Assembly (NCBI GenBank): GCA_036927565.1
Contig: JAYESD010000002.1
Span: 224,195,882-224,259,881 of the forward strand
Reading direction: 5' to 3'
Origin: Tuctoria greenei
Lineage: Eukaryota; Streptophyta; Magnoliopsida; Poales; Poaceae
Length of the DNA stretch: 64,000 bases
Part shown: positions 11,501-21,480 of the stretch, in pieces
How positions within the stretch are numbered: position 1 is the first letter of the stretch
Layout: the number at the start of each line of letters is the position of its first letter
Notes under the pieces: model-generated
Seen by the model: only the letters and a program-made list of their open reading frames with translations
The model's database searches: none
What the model was told of the DNA's origin: nothing
Translations under genes and position numbers: made by a program

Positions 11501-12361
11501 TGAAAACAAATTGGAAATGAAACCTAACATTACTCCTATGAACTTGCAGTCGGGGAAACGGGAAATACCGATGCTATACTCGATGAAATGAGGAGAGACT
11601 TCGTCTGGAAGTACAAGCTGGCGCTTGCGCACCTTTTTAGTTTTTGGGAACCGCACGAGACAGGCCTCAGCTGCTGGCACAACACTGGAGTTGAGTGCGG
11701 CCACCATGAACAGAGAAAATGACGGTTGGCAAATCGCCGTGCTCTGCTTCGAGGAAGCTCCATCTGCATCAGAAATCAATCAGAGGGTGGTGCCACAGAT
11801 TGTTGATGAAGAGACGACAAAGGAAATATATTGGAACCGTTTATTCTGGCTTGATTTTGGCTGAGACAGAACGAGGTCGCCGGTGGCTAGCTTGTGCACC
11901 ACGGGAGAGAAACAAAGAGGTCCCACACGGTCCATAATCATCCTCTTCTCTGGTAAATGAATTCCCTCACCAGATTGTGTCAAAAATTCTCAGATGTAGC
12001 TCAATTTTAAATATGCAGAACCCAAATCTGGATTTAAAATCTCAATTTGACAATGTTTCAGTTGAATTTAAATTTAAATTTGAATTCAATGGCAATTCAA
12101 TGTGCCCATTGAATTGAATAATAAACATACTTAAAAATTATGAAAATCGACAAAGACACTTTTTGAATTATGAGAAGTTTATTGGGCTACTCCATTTTAT
12201 ATTTTGACAACGTTTGAGCAGGAGCTACATCTGAATTTTTAAATCTTTCATTTAGGGTTTGAGCTAATTTGATTTTTCCTTTGCCATTTTGATTTCTTAT
12301 CTTCAAAGTAATTTTTATTTCTCCTAACTGAACTTTACACTTTGAAATTTGGTCTTTTACA
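8563..12361 (-). repeat. LTR A of the minus-strand chromovirus (3' LTR)
   Basis: The right edge is fixed by the purine tract at 12362-12378 and the start TGTAAAAGACC (minus strand). The left edge is where similarity to LTR B stops (8563 versus 15579). That gives about 3.8 kb, long but within the range known for Tekay-type elements. The block 9476-12361 aligns with 31438-34842, and 8563-about 9380 aligns with 15579-about 16370. A GC-rich patch at 10870-11110 has a counterpart at 33030-33260. ORFs inside it are short and not conserved between copies. Confidence 0.75.
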
Positions 12362-12378
12362 TCCCTCCCCCTTAAAAG
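12362..12378 (-). promoter_or_regulatory. Polypurine tract before LTR A
   Basis: On the minus strand the sequence TTTTAAGGGGGAGGGA directly precedes TGTAAAAG, the LTR start. The same tract and LTR start recur at 34841-34858. Confidence 0.8.
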
Positions 12379-12830
12379 AATCTCATCCCGAGATTACAAA
12401 TAAAAGAGATGAAGGTAGGAAGGTTACCGGATATATGATGATAGCAATTCCAGATAGTTTGGTCGGAGATAATCCTTGCTTTCCCATGTCGCTTCTTCAG
12501 CAGTATGGTTACTCCATAAGACTTTGTAGAAGCACAAAGTCCGATTTCTTGTGGTGTGAGTCTTTTTGTCAATAATCTGAACCAGATGTTCGTGAAGGTG
12601 AGATCCGGTTGCAACTCTTCAATTTCTTCACTGCGGACAGCAGTGGTGTACTTGAGACATTTCCGGAGCTGTGACACGTGAAAAACGTCATGTACACCAG
12701 CAAGGGTCGCCGGTAATTCCGGCCGGTAGGCTACGGGTCCGCACTTCTCCGTGATAGCAAATGATCCGATAAGTCGAGGAGCGATCTTTCCCTTCACACC
12801 GAACCGGTGAATTCCCTTCATTGGAGACAC
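12379..12830 (-). pseudogene. Chromovirus integrase C-terminus and chromodomain
   Basis: The minus frame beginning SPMKGIHRFGVKGKIAPRLI is the post-core region of chromovirus integrases, followed by LPATLAGVHDVFHVSQLRKC. A frameshift then hides the chromodomain. In the neighbouring frame its core reads WSNHTAEEATWE at about 12480-12515, followed by YLRPNY. The intact domain would target integration to heterochromatin. The frameshift and loss of the downstream acidic end make it non-functional. Confidence 0.78.
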
Positions 12831-12971
12831 ACGGAGATAAACGTGCTCTCCAATGTCTCAGCGTAACTTTTCTGACATGCTTGAGCAGCCCTCAAGTTCG
12901 CTTGGATGATCCGAACTCGTTCTTCAGTTTCATTAACGAGATCAATTCCAAACATCACCCGTTCACCGGAT

Positions 12972-13727
12972 TCACACCAGTTCACGGTGTGCGACATCTC
13001 CGGCCGTAGAGAGCCTCATACGGTGCCATCTTGATACTCGCTTGATAACCATTGTTGTACGAGAATTCCGCCAACGGTAAATGATCATCCCAATTTTACC
13101 GTGGTGGATGGCACACTCTCTCAACATGTCTTCCAAAACCTGGTTCACCCTCTCGGTTTGTCCATCAGTTTGTGGGTGATATGTGGATCTTCTAATCAAT
13201 TTAGTTCCCAATGAAGCGTGCAGCTGCTCCTAGAAACGAGCGACAAACAGCACGACACGATCTGAAATAATGTTCTTCGGGACTCCATGTAAGCACAAGA
13301 TCCGTGCAATATATAATTCCGCATACTTCTTGGCATCGAATCCGATATTTACCAGAATGAAGTGTGCTGATTTGGTTAATCGGTCCACGATCACCCAAAT
13401 TGAATCATGCTTCTGGAATGTGAGAGGTAAACCGACAATAAAGTTCATACTCACATCCTCCCATTTCCATGCGGGATTCTTCAATGGTTGCAGCAGCCCT
13501 AACTTCCGCATGTTATCAGCTTTAACACGCCGACACGTATCACATTCGGATACGTATTTAGCTCTTTCCCCTTTCATTCGTGTCCACCAAAATTTAGTAT
13601 TTAAATCTTGGTACACCTTGTTGCTGCCAGGATGAATGGAATACATTGACAAGTGAGCTTCATCCATGATTTTCTTCCTAAGTGTCATATCATGTGGTAC
13701 CACGATACGGTTGTTAAACCATAGCAT
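12972..13727 (-). pseudogene. Chromovirus integrase zinc-binding and catalytic core
   Basis: The frame 13727-13230 begins with LWFNNRIVVPHDMTLRKKIM and carries the HHCC zinc finger (H in EAHLSMYSIHPG, then CDTCRRVK). The catalytic core follows with SMNFIVGLPLTFQKHDSIWVIVDRLTKSAHF, in which the first acidic residue lies in a divergent context (usual MDFI is MNFI here). A shifted frame (13211-12972) holds STYHPQTDGQTERVNQVLED with the last catalytic Glu. The core transfers viral DNA to the target. The Asp to Asn change and the frameshift show decay. Confidence 0.8.
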
Positions 13728-13880
13728 ACCATTATCAACCTTTCAAAAACACTTCATCTCACCTTTGTGCATTCTCTCGCGTATGTTCCACATGCCTTTG
13801 TCTTCTCTCTGAGCTTCCATAATCTCCTCTCGTATTGTAGGGATGAGAGCAAGATTATATAACACTCCATATAGAACCAA
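13728..13880 (-). other. Linker between RNase H and integrase, degenerate
   Basis: This short interval joins the RNase H and integrase remnants of the minus-strand chromovirus. Its frame is broken and no motif is readable. Confidence 0.4.
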
Positions 13881-14411
13881 TTATAAACTCGACTCATCCT
13901 CTTCCATCAGAGTAATAGACAAGTTGTTGGCATGTGACTTGCAGCTTAGCACATCGGCAACCACATTCGCCTTGTTGTGATGGTAGTGAATTTCAATATT
14001 ATAATATTTCATCAGCTCTAACCATCTCCATGGCCGCATATTCAAGTCCTTCTGAGTGAAAATATATTTTAAACTTTTATAATCGGTATAGAGATGAAAG
14101 AGATTGCCCAGTAAATAATGTCTCTGCATCTTCAATGCAAGCACCACGACAGCGAGCTCAAGATTGTGAGTTGGATAGTGCTGTTTATGATTATGGAGCT
14201 GTCGTGCTCCATATGCGATCACGTGTACCTCTTGCATTAATATGCAGCCAAGACCAATGTCAGACACATCACAATAAAGGTTGGAAGATTCGGTCGTATC
14301 CGGCTGAGCTAGCACTGGGGCTGTTGTGAGATGTTTCACCAACGTCTGAAAAGCATCCTCACATGCCTTGCTCCAAATATATTTATTTCCCTTTTTTAGC
14401 AGCTTGGTCAT
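13881..14411 (-). pseudogene. Chromovirus RNase H domain
   Basis: The 176-codon minus frame shows the Ty3/gypsy RNase H: ACEDAFQTLVKHLTTAPVLA, then YCDVSDIGLGCILMQ with the first acidic residue (usual CDAS is CDVS), ARQLHNHKQHYPTHNLELA with the Glu, and LYTDYKSLKYIFTQKDLNMR with the Asp. It ends with the linker NVVADVLSC. The domain would degrade the RNA strand of the replication hybrid. It is open throughout but separated from the RT by stops, so the polyprotein is broken. Confidence 0.82.
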
Positions 14412-15161
14412 AGGCTTAGCGACTTTTGAGAAGCTTGGAATGAACCTCCGATAATATCACACTAATCCGAGGAAGCTGCGAACCTCATGAACGGACTTTG
14501 GAGACTCCCATTTCAGCACTTGTACAATCTTGCTTGGATCAACAGTGGTACCTTCCGTTGACATAATATGCCCTAGAAATGGCACTTGGTTGATCCAAAA
14601 ATTGCACTTGCTGAATTTTTCATAAAGCTTGTGATCTCACAATCATTGGAGCATGATATGCAAGTGTTTGGCATGTTCTTCCTCCGATTTAGAATAAACT
14701 AGAATGTCGTCGATAAAGACCGCAACAAATTTGTCCAGCTCCGGCTTGAACACATAATTCATGAGATACATGAAGTGAGTTGGCGCTTTAGTAAGACCAA
14801 ACGACATGATGAGATATTTATGGAGCCTGTATCTCGTTGAGAATGCCGTCTTCGGAATATCTTCCATTCGGATCTTAACCTGATGATATCCAGACCGAAG
14901 ATCCATCTTTGAGAATACTTTATCACCCACTAGTTGATCGAATAAGATGTCGATGTGCGGTAGTGGATACTAGTTCTTGATCATCACGGCGTTGAGCGGA
15001 TGATAATCCACACATAGATGGAATGTCTCGTCTTTCTTCTTCACAAATAGTGTGGAGCAGCTTCAAGGTGGTGATCTTGGGTGAAATATACCTTTGTCCA
15101 GTAGGTCCTTCAAATGTTCCTTCAACTCTGCTAATTCATTTGGTGCCATTTTGTACAGCCT
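14412..15161 (-). pseudogene. Chromovirus reverse transcriptase, broken
   Basis: The frame 14930-14643 contains FSKMDLRSGYHQVKIRMEDI, TAFSTRYRLHKYLIMSFGLT and VAVFIDDILVYSKSEEEHAKHL. The catalytic FIDD box (usual FIDDILVYS) is intact there. The fingers region before it (14931-15161) and the thumb after it (14412-14642) are interrupted by stops. RT copies the element RNA into DNA. The preserved palm motifs give a firm family assignment even though the gene is dead. Confidence 0.8.
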
Positions 15162-15578
15162 TCAAGAAATAGGCATGGTTCCCGGAACAAGCTCAATCTT
15201 GAACACTATGTCCCTATCTGGTGGCATACCCGGTAAGTCGTCGGGAAACACATCGGGATATTCACCGACAACCGAAATATGACCAAGCTTGGCGGATTCT
15301 ACATTATATACCGCTGGAACTTCTTGTGATGACTCCACAAGATTCAATGTGTTGGAACCATATATTAGGGAATTTATTTGAACAGTCCGAGAGTCGATAT
15401 CGAAGACAGCTCCATAATGTCTCATCCACGATATCCCCAAGATAAGATCAATACTTTGAGCATCCAACACGATAAAATTTGTCGGATATATTTTTCCACC
15501 CATACATAGAGGCACACGGGAAACAATCTCATTGGTTGAAATCCTGCCTCCAGGTGAACTAATATGGAAAGGATGTCG
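15162..15578 (-). pseudogene. Chromovirus aspartic protease C-terminus and start of RT
   Basis: The minus frame reads FIVLDAQSIDLILGISWMRH, the second half of a gypsy protease, then the linker and EYPDVFPDDLPGMPPDRDI, which starts the RT region. The N-terminal catalytic DSGA segment is absent, because the frame is cut at 15579 where LTR B sequence starts. So the protease is truncated by a deletion that also removed gag and the primer site. Confidence 0.78.
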
Positions 15579-16382
15579 TGAGGACTGGGGTCCCAACATC
15601 CAAGGATCTCATTGGGTGGTGTCCTACGATGCGACACCCAATAGCATACATGAGAAGAACGAGACAAAATACAAACCAAGTGTTTTATTTTTAAACACAA
15701 CGGAAGTTTTACAACACTTAACGTAGGAAACAAACCTATACATCATAGCTACACTCTCGGCACTAGCTATGCAAAAACAAAGACGTACATGCCCTAGGAC
15801 GCTTCGCACTAGCAGCACACAACAGATCACGGCGGCGTGCAGGGCTCCCACTCGGCGGTATACCCAACGGGGGCATTGCCTCGTCTGTGTATCACCTGCT
15901 AACAACTTAATATAGCAACCGTGAGCACGAAGGCTCAGCAAGGCTTACCCGTCTCACCTAAACATGGAACTCTACATGCAGGGATACTTAATATAGGAAG
16001 AGATATTGCAGTAAATGACTCGCCTACATGTTGATCCTAATTTTTCATGTTATTAGCAGCAGATTAAAGGTTCATAAAAAGTAACTTTAGTGAGCATATT
16101 ATATAGCAATCATAGTTGCAAAGCAATAATAATTCAATACATCATATGCTTCTGGCTTCATCAGTATTTACTACGTCATGACACAGTGAACAAGCGGTAC
16201 TCAAATAACCGCGATGGACGGTGATTGCAATCAGTAGACACCCGGATAACACATCACATACACTCATTTTGGAAGTGGAATGAATCACACTTCAATACTA
16301 TGTTGTATGCAACAACCTTTCAAAAAAACCAAATGTTGAATCGGTCCTTCCGTAACGGGTAGGAGGTCCCCGCAAGGAACAT
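15579..16382 (-). repeat. LTR B of the minus-strand chromovirus, part 1
   Basis: The sequence aligns with 8563-about 9380 of LTR A, starting at the shared block GGGTCCC near 15588 and 8571. It is interrupted at 16383 by a CACTA terminus. Its continuation, homologous to the rest of LTR A, lies at 31438-34842. Its junction with protease sequence at 15578/15579 shows that the normal primer site and gag are gone. Confidence 0.75.
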
Positions 16383-17426
16383 CACTACAGGAAACGATGA
16401 ATAGGGTGTCGGTTTTAGTAGATGTGTTGGCCCTTACACGTTTAACGCGTGTAAGGGTATCGGTTTCAGGTAACTGACATCCATAAGTTAAAGGCGTCGG
16501 TGTTCTTGAAGAAACCGACACACATAATAGATGCGTCGGCTGGACCGACACATATATTAAATGCGTCGGCCTAACCGACGCTCTTAAAAGCGCCCCACAC
16601 GAGACTCAAAGCAAGCCCGGCTGACTGAGCCTCTGAGAGCGTCGGCCGAGACAAAACCGACACCCTTAAGTGGGCCCGGATCACTCAGGCTCTAAGAGCA
16701 TCGGCCAGCGCCGAACCGACGCTCTTAAGAGGGGCCTAAACCCTTCGAGACTCTTCTCTTCTCACGCGCCTCGACACTTCTCGCCCGAGCCCACGCGCCC
16801 GCCCCGCCCGTCGCCGCTACCGCCAGCCCGCCGCCTCACCGGTGCCCCTGCCCGCCGCCCCGTCGCAGGTGCCCCCGCCCGCCGCCCCGTCGCCCGCGCC
16901 CCCACCCGCCACCCCCGTCGCCGGCGCACCTCGCCCGCGCCTCCACCCCCGCTCGTCGTCGGCGCCCCTCGCCTGTGCCCCCCGCCCGCCGCCCCATTGC
17001 CTGCGCCCCTCGCCCGCGCCCGCGCCCCCTCCCGTCGCTGGCGCCCCTCGCCCGTTGCCGGCGCCCCTCGCCCGCGCCCGCGCCCGCGCCCCCTCCCGTC
17101 ACCGCCGCCCCCGCCCATGCCCCCGCTCGCCGGCGCCCCTCGCCCACGCCCACGCCCCCGTTCACTCCTCATCGGCGCATAAGGTAAAATCATGAAGTCA
17201 TATATTTGAACTTTATGTGTGATCTTTGTTTGGTGCATTAGTTTGTATGTGTGATGTTCTATGTGTGAGCTTATTTCATAGATAATGTGGATATGTAAGA
17301 TTAATTAATATTTAATTCTCAAATTATATGCAAATTTACATGTTTAACTTATATATGTGAACATGATTAATAGTTTCTAAATATGTGAGCATATTATATT
17401 TGTGATTAGTGTTAATTTGTTAATGT
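16383..17426 (+). mobile_element. CACTA1: 5' end of a CACTA-family DNA transposon
   Basis: The terminus CACTACAGGAAAC is typical of plant CACTA elements and interrupts LTR B sequence. Behind it, 16400-16740 is packed with subterminal repeats of the form GCGTCGG / CCGACGC in both orientations, which serve as transposase binding sites in this superfamily. A GC-rich Pro/Ala/Arg-coding low-complexity block (16755-17180) follows, ending in AAGGTAAAAT, a good splice donor, then an AT-rich intron-like stretch. This is the usual layout of a CACTA 5' end with a non-coding first exon. The element is split at 17426 by Tat1 and no transposase remains in the window. Confidence 0.75.
16400..16740. repeat. 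Subterminal repeats of CACTA1
   Basis: Short motifs (GCGTCGG, CCGACGC and variants) recur about a dozen times in both orientations within 340 bp behind the terminus. In En/Spm-like elements such repeats bind the TNPA-type protein that brings the ends together. Confidence 0.7.
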
Positions 17427-17570
17427 TGTCAGTACCCTACGTACCGGATACCCCTTGAGATTGCAAATATCACAAGGATACTCCATATACCATATTTGAA
17501 GACCTTCAAAGGCCCCACATGTCAGGTGTAACCGGACCTGCTTCCCCGACATGGTTAGTCCCAGGGCCGC

Positions 17571-17742
17571 CACGTGTATCATAAGACCGGAGCTATCGCC
17601 CACACATGGGAAAGCTCCGGACTAGATACCAGTGTGGCATCCTGGACCTAACCCGAGACAGAGGGAAGCTCCGGTACTAACACGTGTCCAACAGCATCGG
17701 ACCTACCCGTCCATGACGGTAAAGCTCCACAGCTGCCACGTG
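17571..17742 (+). promoter_or_regulatory. Three G-box motifs in the Tat1 U3
   Basis: CACGTG occurs at 17571-17576, 17681-17686 and 17737-17742. The last two are 56 bp apart, in repeated units that also carry AAGCTCC. G-boxes bind bZIP and bHLH factors involved in light and abscisic acid or stress responses, so a role in LTR transcription is plausible but inferred. Confidence 0.55.
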
Positions 17743-17840
17743 GCTGAACCGCCGGACCTTCAAGTTCAACAATCCGGCTGGTGGACCCCCAACAGCTCCG
17801 GACCTCCAAGGAGTAATCAAAGACTTCAATACTCGATTAA

Positions 17841-17867
17841 GTGTCATTAATGCCATATTAATGACAC
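17841..17867. promoter_or_regulatory. Perfect hairpin in the Tat LTR
   Basis: Arms GTGTCATTAAT and ATTAATGACAC flank a 5-base loop (GCCAT). The same hairpin is at 30187-30213 in the 3' LTR and, with a changed loop, at 49104-49132 in Tat2. Its maintenance in two subfamilies suggests function. Confidence 0.55.
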
Positions 17868-18022
17868 ACGATCGGATGGCCCTTAATACTGGTAACGGCA
17901 CTGTGAAGGCCCGTTACCAGGCTATTAAGGGTAATTAACATCATTAATTGTGTATCAAGCATCTGTAACCGTCGGGGCCACATGTCGGGCCAGGCTAACG
18001 GTGTAATGACCAGTCCTTGTGC

Positions 18023-18029
18023 TATAAAA
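18023..18029 (+). promoter_or_regulatory. TATA box of Tat1 5' LTR
   Basis: TATAAAA in the context GCTATAAAAGGGCTGG is a strong plant TATA box, about 300 bp before the LTR end. The corresponding motif in the 3' LTR is at 30369-30375. Confidence 0.75.
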
Positions 18030-18319
18030 GGGCTGGTCGACGATACACAAGGGACCTCTCTAGACGGTTCGAGACCACTACTTAACTCCCTGAGCTAGAC
18101 GAGCTTCTTCTTCTGGAGCTTCTTCTAGACTAACATGCTTAATACAACACCAACATACCCCGTGGAGTAGGGTATTACGCTCAGGCGGCCCGAACCACGT
18201 AAATCTCTGTGTCCACTTGTTCTTCACCTTCTTGAATCTCTGCGCGCCCATTACCGAACTACAACACCTCGATCTACCAAAGGTAGTGACGGGAGATCTG
18301 CCGGATCCAAACCCCGACA

Positions 18320-18340
18320 GTTGGCGCACCAGGTAGGGGG
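18320..18340 (+). promoter_or_regulatory. Primer binding site region of Tat1
   Basis: GTTGGCGCACCAGGTAGGGG follows the LTR end directly. The related Tat2 has TTTGGCACGCCAGGTAGGGG. This TTGGCGC-type start is usual for Tat-lineage elements of grasses and differs from the methionine-tRNA type. I did not determine the tRNA. Confidence 0.7.
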
Positions 18341-18357
18341 AGCCCGAGATTTCAAGC

Positions 18358-19897
18358 ATGGTGAACTCAGCTGCTGGATCATCCAACGGCAATCCTGCTA
18401 TTCAACCTGCTGGGGGCAATCCCTCCAACATGCAGCAACCAGCAGGTGCCACGGATCCGGCAGGAGTCATGCCTCCACTGCCACCGCCTGCACGATCACG
18501 TCAAGATGGGTAGCATGACGGTGCATCGGCGTCGGTCACCGCATCAGCGAATAACAACAACCCTGAAGACGCGCTTCATGCAGTGTGTGGTCTCGTCCAA
18601 CATCCACCACCTCCAGGAGAATCCCAGGGTGCAATGGAGCAGTGGAGGGCTGATGTGGAACATCTGGTTGCAGCAGCAGCCGACCGCATCAGCAACCAAG
18701 GTCCTCCCCCTTCGGGGCGGGCCCCATCGCAGCGCCGGACCGTGTCGGGCAGACTTGGTCCACATGCTTCCCAAAATAAGAGGCGTGCTGCATCACAGCA
18801 AGTTACATCGCTACCTTCCGGGGCGCGATGCACTCATACGGTAACCAGGCTTTCAACTCATGATATCCATGCAGAGCTTGATCGCCGTTACCGTTAACAG
18901 GACGGCCGCATCCATATCGAGCGTGCTCGCGAAAGGCGAGAGGCTCGAGACAATCTTGCTCCCGAGGAAGTAGGAGGAGGCTGTTCTGCCCTAGCCATGC
19001 ACCTACACATGGTCAGATGGCCACAAAAGTTCCGACCTCATCTGCCGGAGAAATTCGACGGACTGTAATCCCGCTGAGTTTCTCCAGATTTACTCCACCG
19101 CAATCCTTGCGGCCGGAGGTAATGAGGCCGTAATGGCCAACTACTTCCCAGTGGCCTTGACTGGGACCGCCAGGTCCTGGTTCATGAGCCTTCCTCACAA
19201 CTCCATCAATAGTTGGGAGGAATTGTGCCAACAGTTCAGCGCCAATTTCGGGAGTTCATACACCCGACCAGGCACCGAACTGGACCTTTTTGCAGTCGTG
19301 CAGAAGGGGGGAGAATCCCTGCGCTCATTCATACAGAGGTTCTCCCAGGTATGAAACACTATTCCTTCTATCTCCAGCACCTCTGTTATCATGGCATTTA
19401 GACAGGGCGTATGAGATAAGAAGATACTGGAGAAGCTGGCGATCAAGAAGATCACCAGCGTCACGGAGCTCTTCAGCTTGGCAGACAAGTGTGCCAAAGC
19501 TGCGGAGGGACGTGAAATGCACTCCAAACCACCTCCGGAGGATGGTAAAAAATCCTCCAAAGGCGAAGCCACTACCTCCGGGAGTGGCAAAAGGAAGAAG
19601 AAGTCCAACGGCAAGAAGAAGCCGTCGGCCGGCACATCTATTGCTGCAGCTGCTGCAGCTCCGGGTGGCCGGGGGCCACGCCCCGAGAAACAACCTCGGT
19701 CGTCCTCTGAAGACGGTGGCTACTCCAAAGTGTGGTGTCCCATCCACAAGTCGAACAGCCACAACTTGGAGGACTGCCGAGAGGTCCAAATCCTTGCTGA
19801 GCGCTACAACAAGCGCCGGGAAGAAGTTCCTTTCCGTCAGAGGGAAGGAAAACAGAAGGTTGATGAAGCTCCGGGTGAAGAGGAGTTAGGCTTCTAG
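18358..19897 (+). pseudogene. Tat1 gag, broken
   Basis: The likely start is ATG 18358 (MVNSAAGSSNGNPAIQPAGG), matching the Tat2 start at 49588, but a stop follows after about 50 codons. The capsid-like core is read at 19133-19354: MANYFPVALTGTARSWFMSL, then INSWEELCQQFSANFGSSY. The C-terminal part (19478-19897) has a Lys/Ser/Ala-rich linker and a zinc-knuckle-like CPIHKSNSHNLEDC. Gag would build the virus-like particle and bind RNA. Several stops and shifts separate the parts. The ATG was chosen because it lies just after the primer site and is conserved in both Tat copies. Confidence 0.8.
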
Positions 19898-20761
19898 GAC
19901 CCTAAAAAGGTCCTAAAGGTTCTTTACACCTCCATCGACGACGACTCCGACGTCTCCGACAATGAGCGTCGGAAGACCATGAACACCATCTTTGGTGGTT
20001 CATGAAACATCACCTCCCGCCGTGTCCTCGAGACCATGCGGAGGGACATGGCCTCAGTAGCTCCTACAGCCAGGGCAGAGCCTCATCGAAAGTGGATGGA
20101 CACCACCATCACTTTTGATGCTTTGGACTGCCCTCGAAACATTATCGGAGCTGGTCATCTACATTTGATGGTATCACCTACCATTAGTAAAATTCAACTC
20201 CACCATGTAATGGTGGACGGAGGTTTGGGGCTGAACCTCATAAGCTTCAAAGCTTTCGTCAAGCTTTAGCTCCGACCTTCGGACCTTCGCCCCTCCCGAC
20301 CTTTCTCCAGAGTAGGTCCGGGGGCCATAACCCCACTCGGTACCATTACTCTCCCCATGACCTTCGGGACTCGGGAGAAATATCGCACTGAGAAATTGGT
20401 CTTTGACATCGCTCAGATCAACTTACCTTTCAACGCCATTCTAGGCAGGCCCACCTTGTACAAGTTCATGGCTGCTACTCATTATGGCTACCTGGTGTTG
20501 AAGATGCCAACACCAGCTGGTGTTCTCCAAATACGCGGAGACCGCACTGCCGGAGTGACTGCTTTGGAAGAACTTCATGCGCTTGCAACCACGCAGGAGG
20601 AAGAATCCAAGCAGGAACATGCTCTGATACCCCCGAGCATTCGTAAGCGAGGCTCAACCTCCGCACCTCGCGTGCAACCAAGCGGCGACACCGACATCCC
20701 ATCAAAGTTTTCCAAATCGGTTCCGATGCCGCTCAGACCACTCGTATTTTGGGAGGTCTGA
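19898..20761 (+). pseudogene. Tat1 aspartic protease, broken
   Basis: After a stop at the gag end the frame continues into VSPTISKIQLHHVMVDGG, the catalytic segment. The motif reads DGGLGLNLIS, where the Tat2 copy has DGGSELNLIS, so the residue after DGG is altered. A stop near 20267 separates it from the C-terminal half (20357-20761), which has INLPFNAILGRPTLYKFMAA and the tail KMPTPAGVLQIRGDRTAG. It would cleave the Gag-Pol polyprotein. The Ser to Leu change and the stop argue for inactivity. Confidence 0.8.
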
Positions 20762-21480
20762 ATGACAAATAGGAACTCACGCTCATCACTTTCCTCCGGG
20801 CTAATGTTGATGTGTTTGCCTGGCAACCGTCGCAAATGCCTGGGATCCCTAGGGAAGTGATCGAGCATAATTTGAAGATCTATCCTGACGCTCGGCCTGT
20901 ACACAAGAAGCCTCGGAAGCAATCAGTAGAGCGACAGAACTTCATACGAAAAGAAGTGAAGAAGTTGCTCGAAGTTGGATTCATCCGAGAAGTCTTCCAC
21001 CCAAAATGGCCGGCAAACCCAGTCATTGTACCCAAAGCTGGCGAGAAGCTTCGGATGTGTATCGACTACACAACACTAAATAAGGCATGCCCAAAAGATC
21101 CATTCCCACTACCTAGAATAGATCAGATAGTGGATTCCACCTTCGGGTGTGAATTACTATGTTTCCTAGACGCATATTCTGGGTACCATCAAATCAGAAT
21201 GTCTAGGGAAGATGAAGAACACACTTCTTTTATCACAGTAGATGGATTGTATTGCTATACTGCCATGCCATTTGGTCTCAGAATGCAGCTTCAACATTTG
21301 TACGAGTTATGTACAAAACCTTTGGAGAGCTCATTTGAGACGTAGTGGAAGTGTATGTTGATGACATTGTCGTCAAGATCAAAGACAAGTTGTCTTCGAC
21401 ACCTTGCAAGTTGATGACATGTTGATGACATGTTGATGACAACTCCTTGACACCTTGCAAGTTGTCTTCGACAAGCTGCG
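20762..21480 (+). pseudogene. Tat1 reverse transcriptase, broken
   Basis: The frame 20812-21345 shows IPREVIEHNLKIYPDARPVH, KLRMCIDYTTLNKACPKDPF, CFLDAYSGYHQIRMSREDEE and YCYTAMPFGL, the fingers and palm of a Tat RT. A frameshift precedes the catalytic box, which is read as YVDD at 21354-21365. Directly after it lies a local duplication (21398-21464) absent from Tat2, adding repeats of GTTGATGACAT, the YVDD-coding string. The copy cannot make a continuous enzyme. Confidence 0.85.

Larger units (their letters stand above)
8563..16382 (-). mobile_element. Tekay/Del-like chromovirus with about 3.8-kb LTRs (minus strand), left part
   Basis: Read on the minus strand, the order here is LTR B end (15579), protease, RT, RNase H, integrase with chromodomain, purine tract, LTR A (12361 down to 8563). 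All coding parts carry stops or frameshifts. Gag and the primer site are missing between LTR B and the protease. The domain order (integrase last, chromodomain present) and the motif VHDVFHVSQLRKCL identify a chromovirus of the Tekay/Del type. LTR B continues at 31438-34842 beyond nested insertions. Confidence 0.8.
17427..18319 (+). repeat. 5' LTR of Tat1
   Basis: It starts TGTCAGTACCC and ends ACCCCGACA. The upstream half carries three CACGTG boxes within repeated AAGCTCCGG-containing units, a hairpin at 17841-17867 and a TATA box at 18023-18029. Its length equals that of the 3' copy. Confidence 0.93.

Noticed and set aside
10251..12575. Frames of 60-100 codons within LTR A
   Set aside because: Same reason: no counterpart at the homologous positions of LTR B and no motif.
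16670..17238. Long overlapping Pro/Ala/Arg-rich and Gly/Arg-rich frames on both strands
   Set aside because: Low-complexity GC-rich DNA opens several frames at once; no domain, and it lies in the leader of CACTA1. Treated as non-coding.
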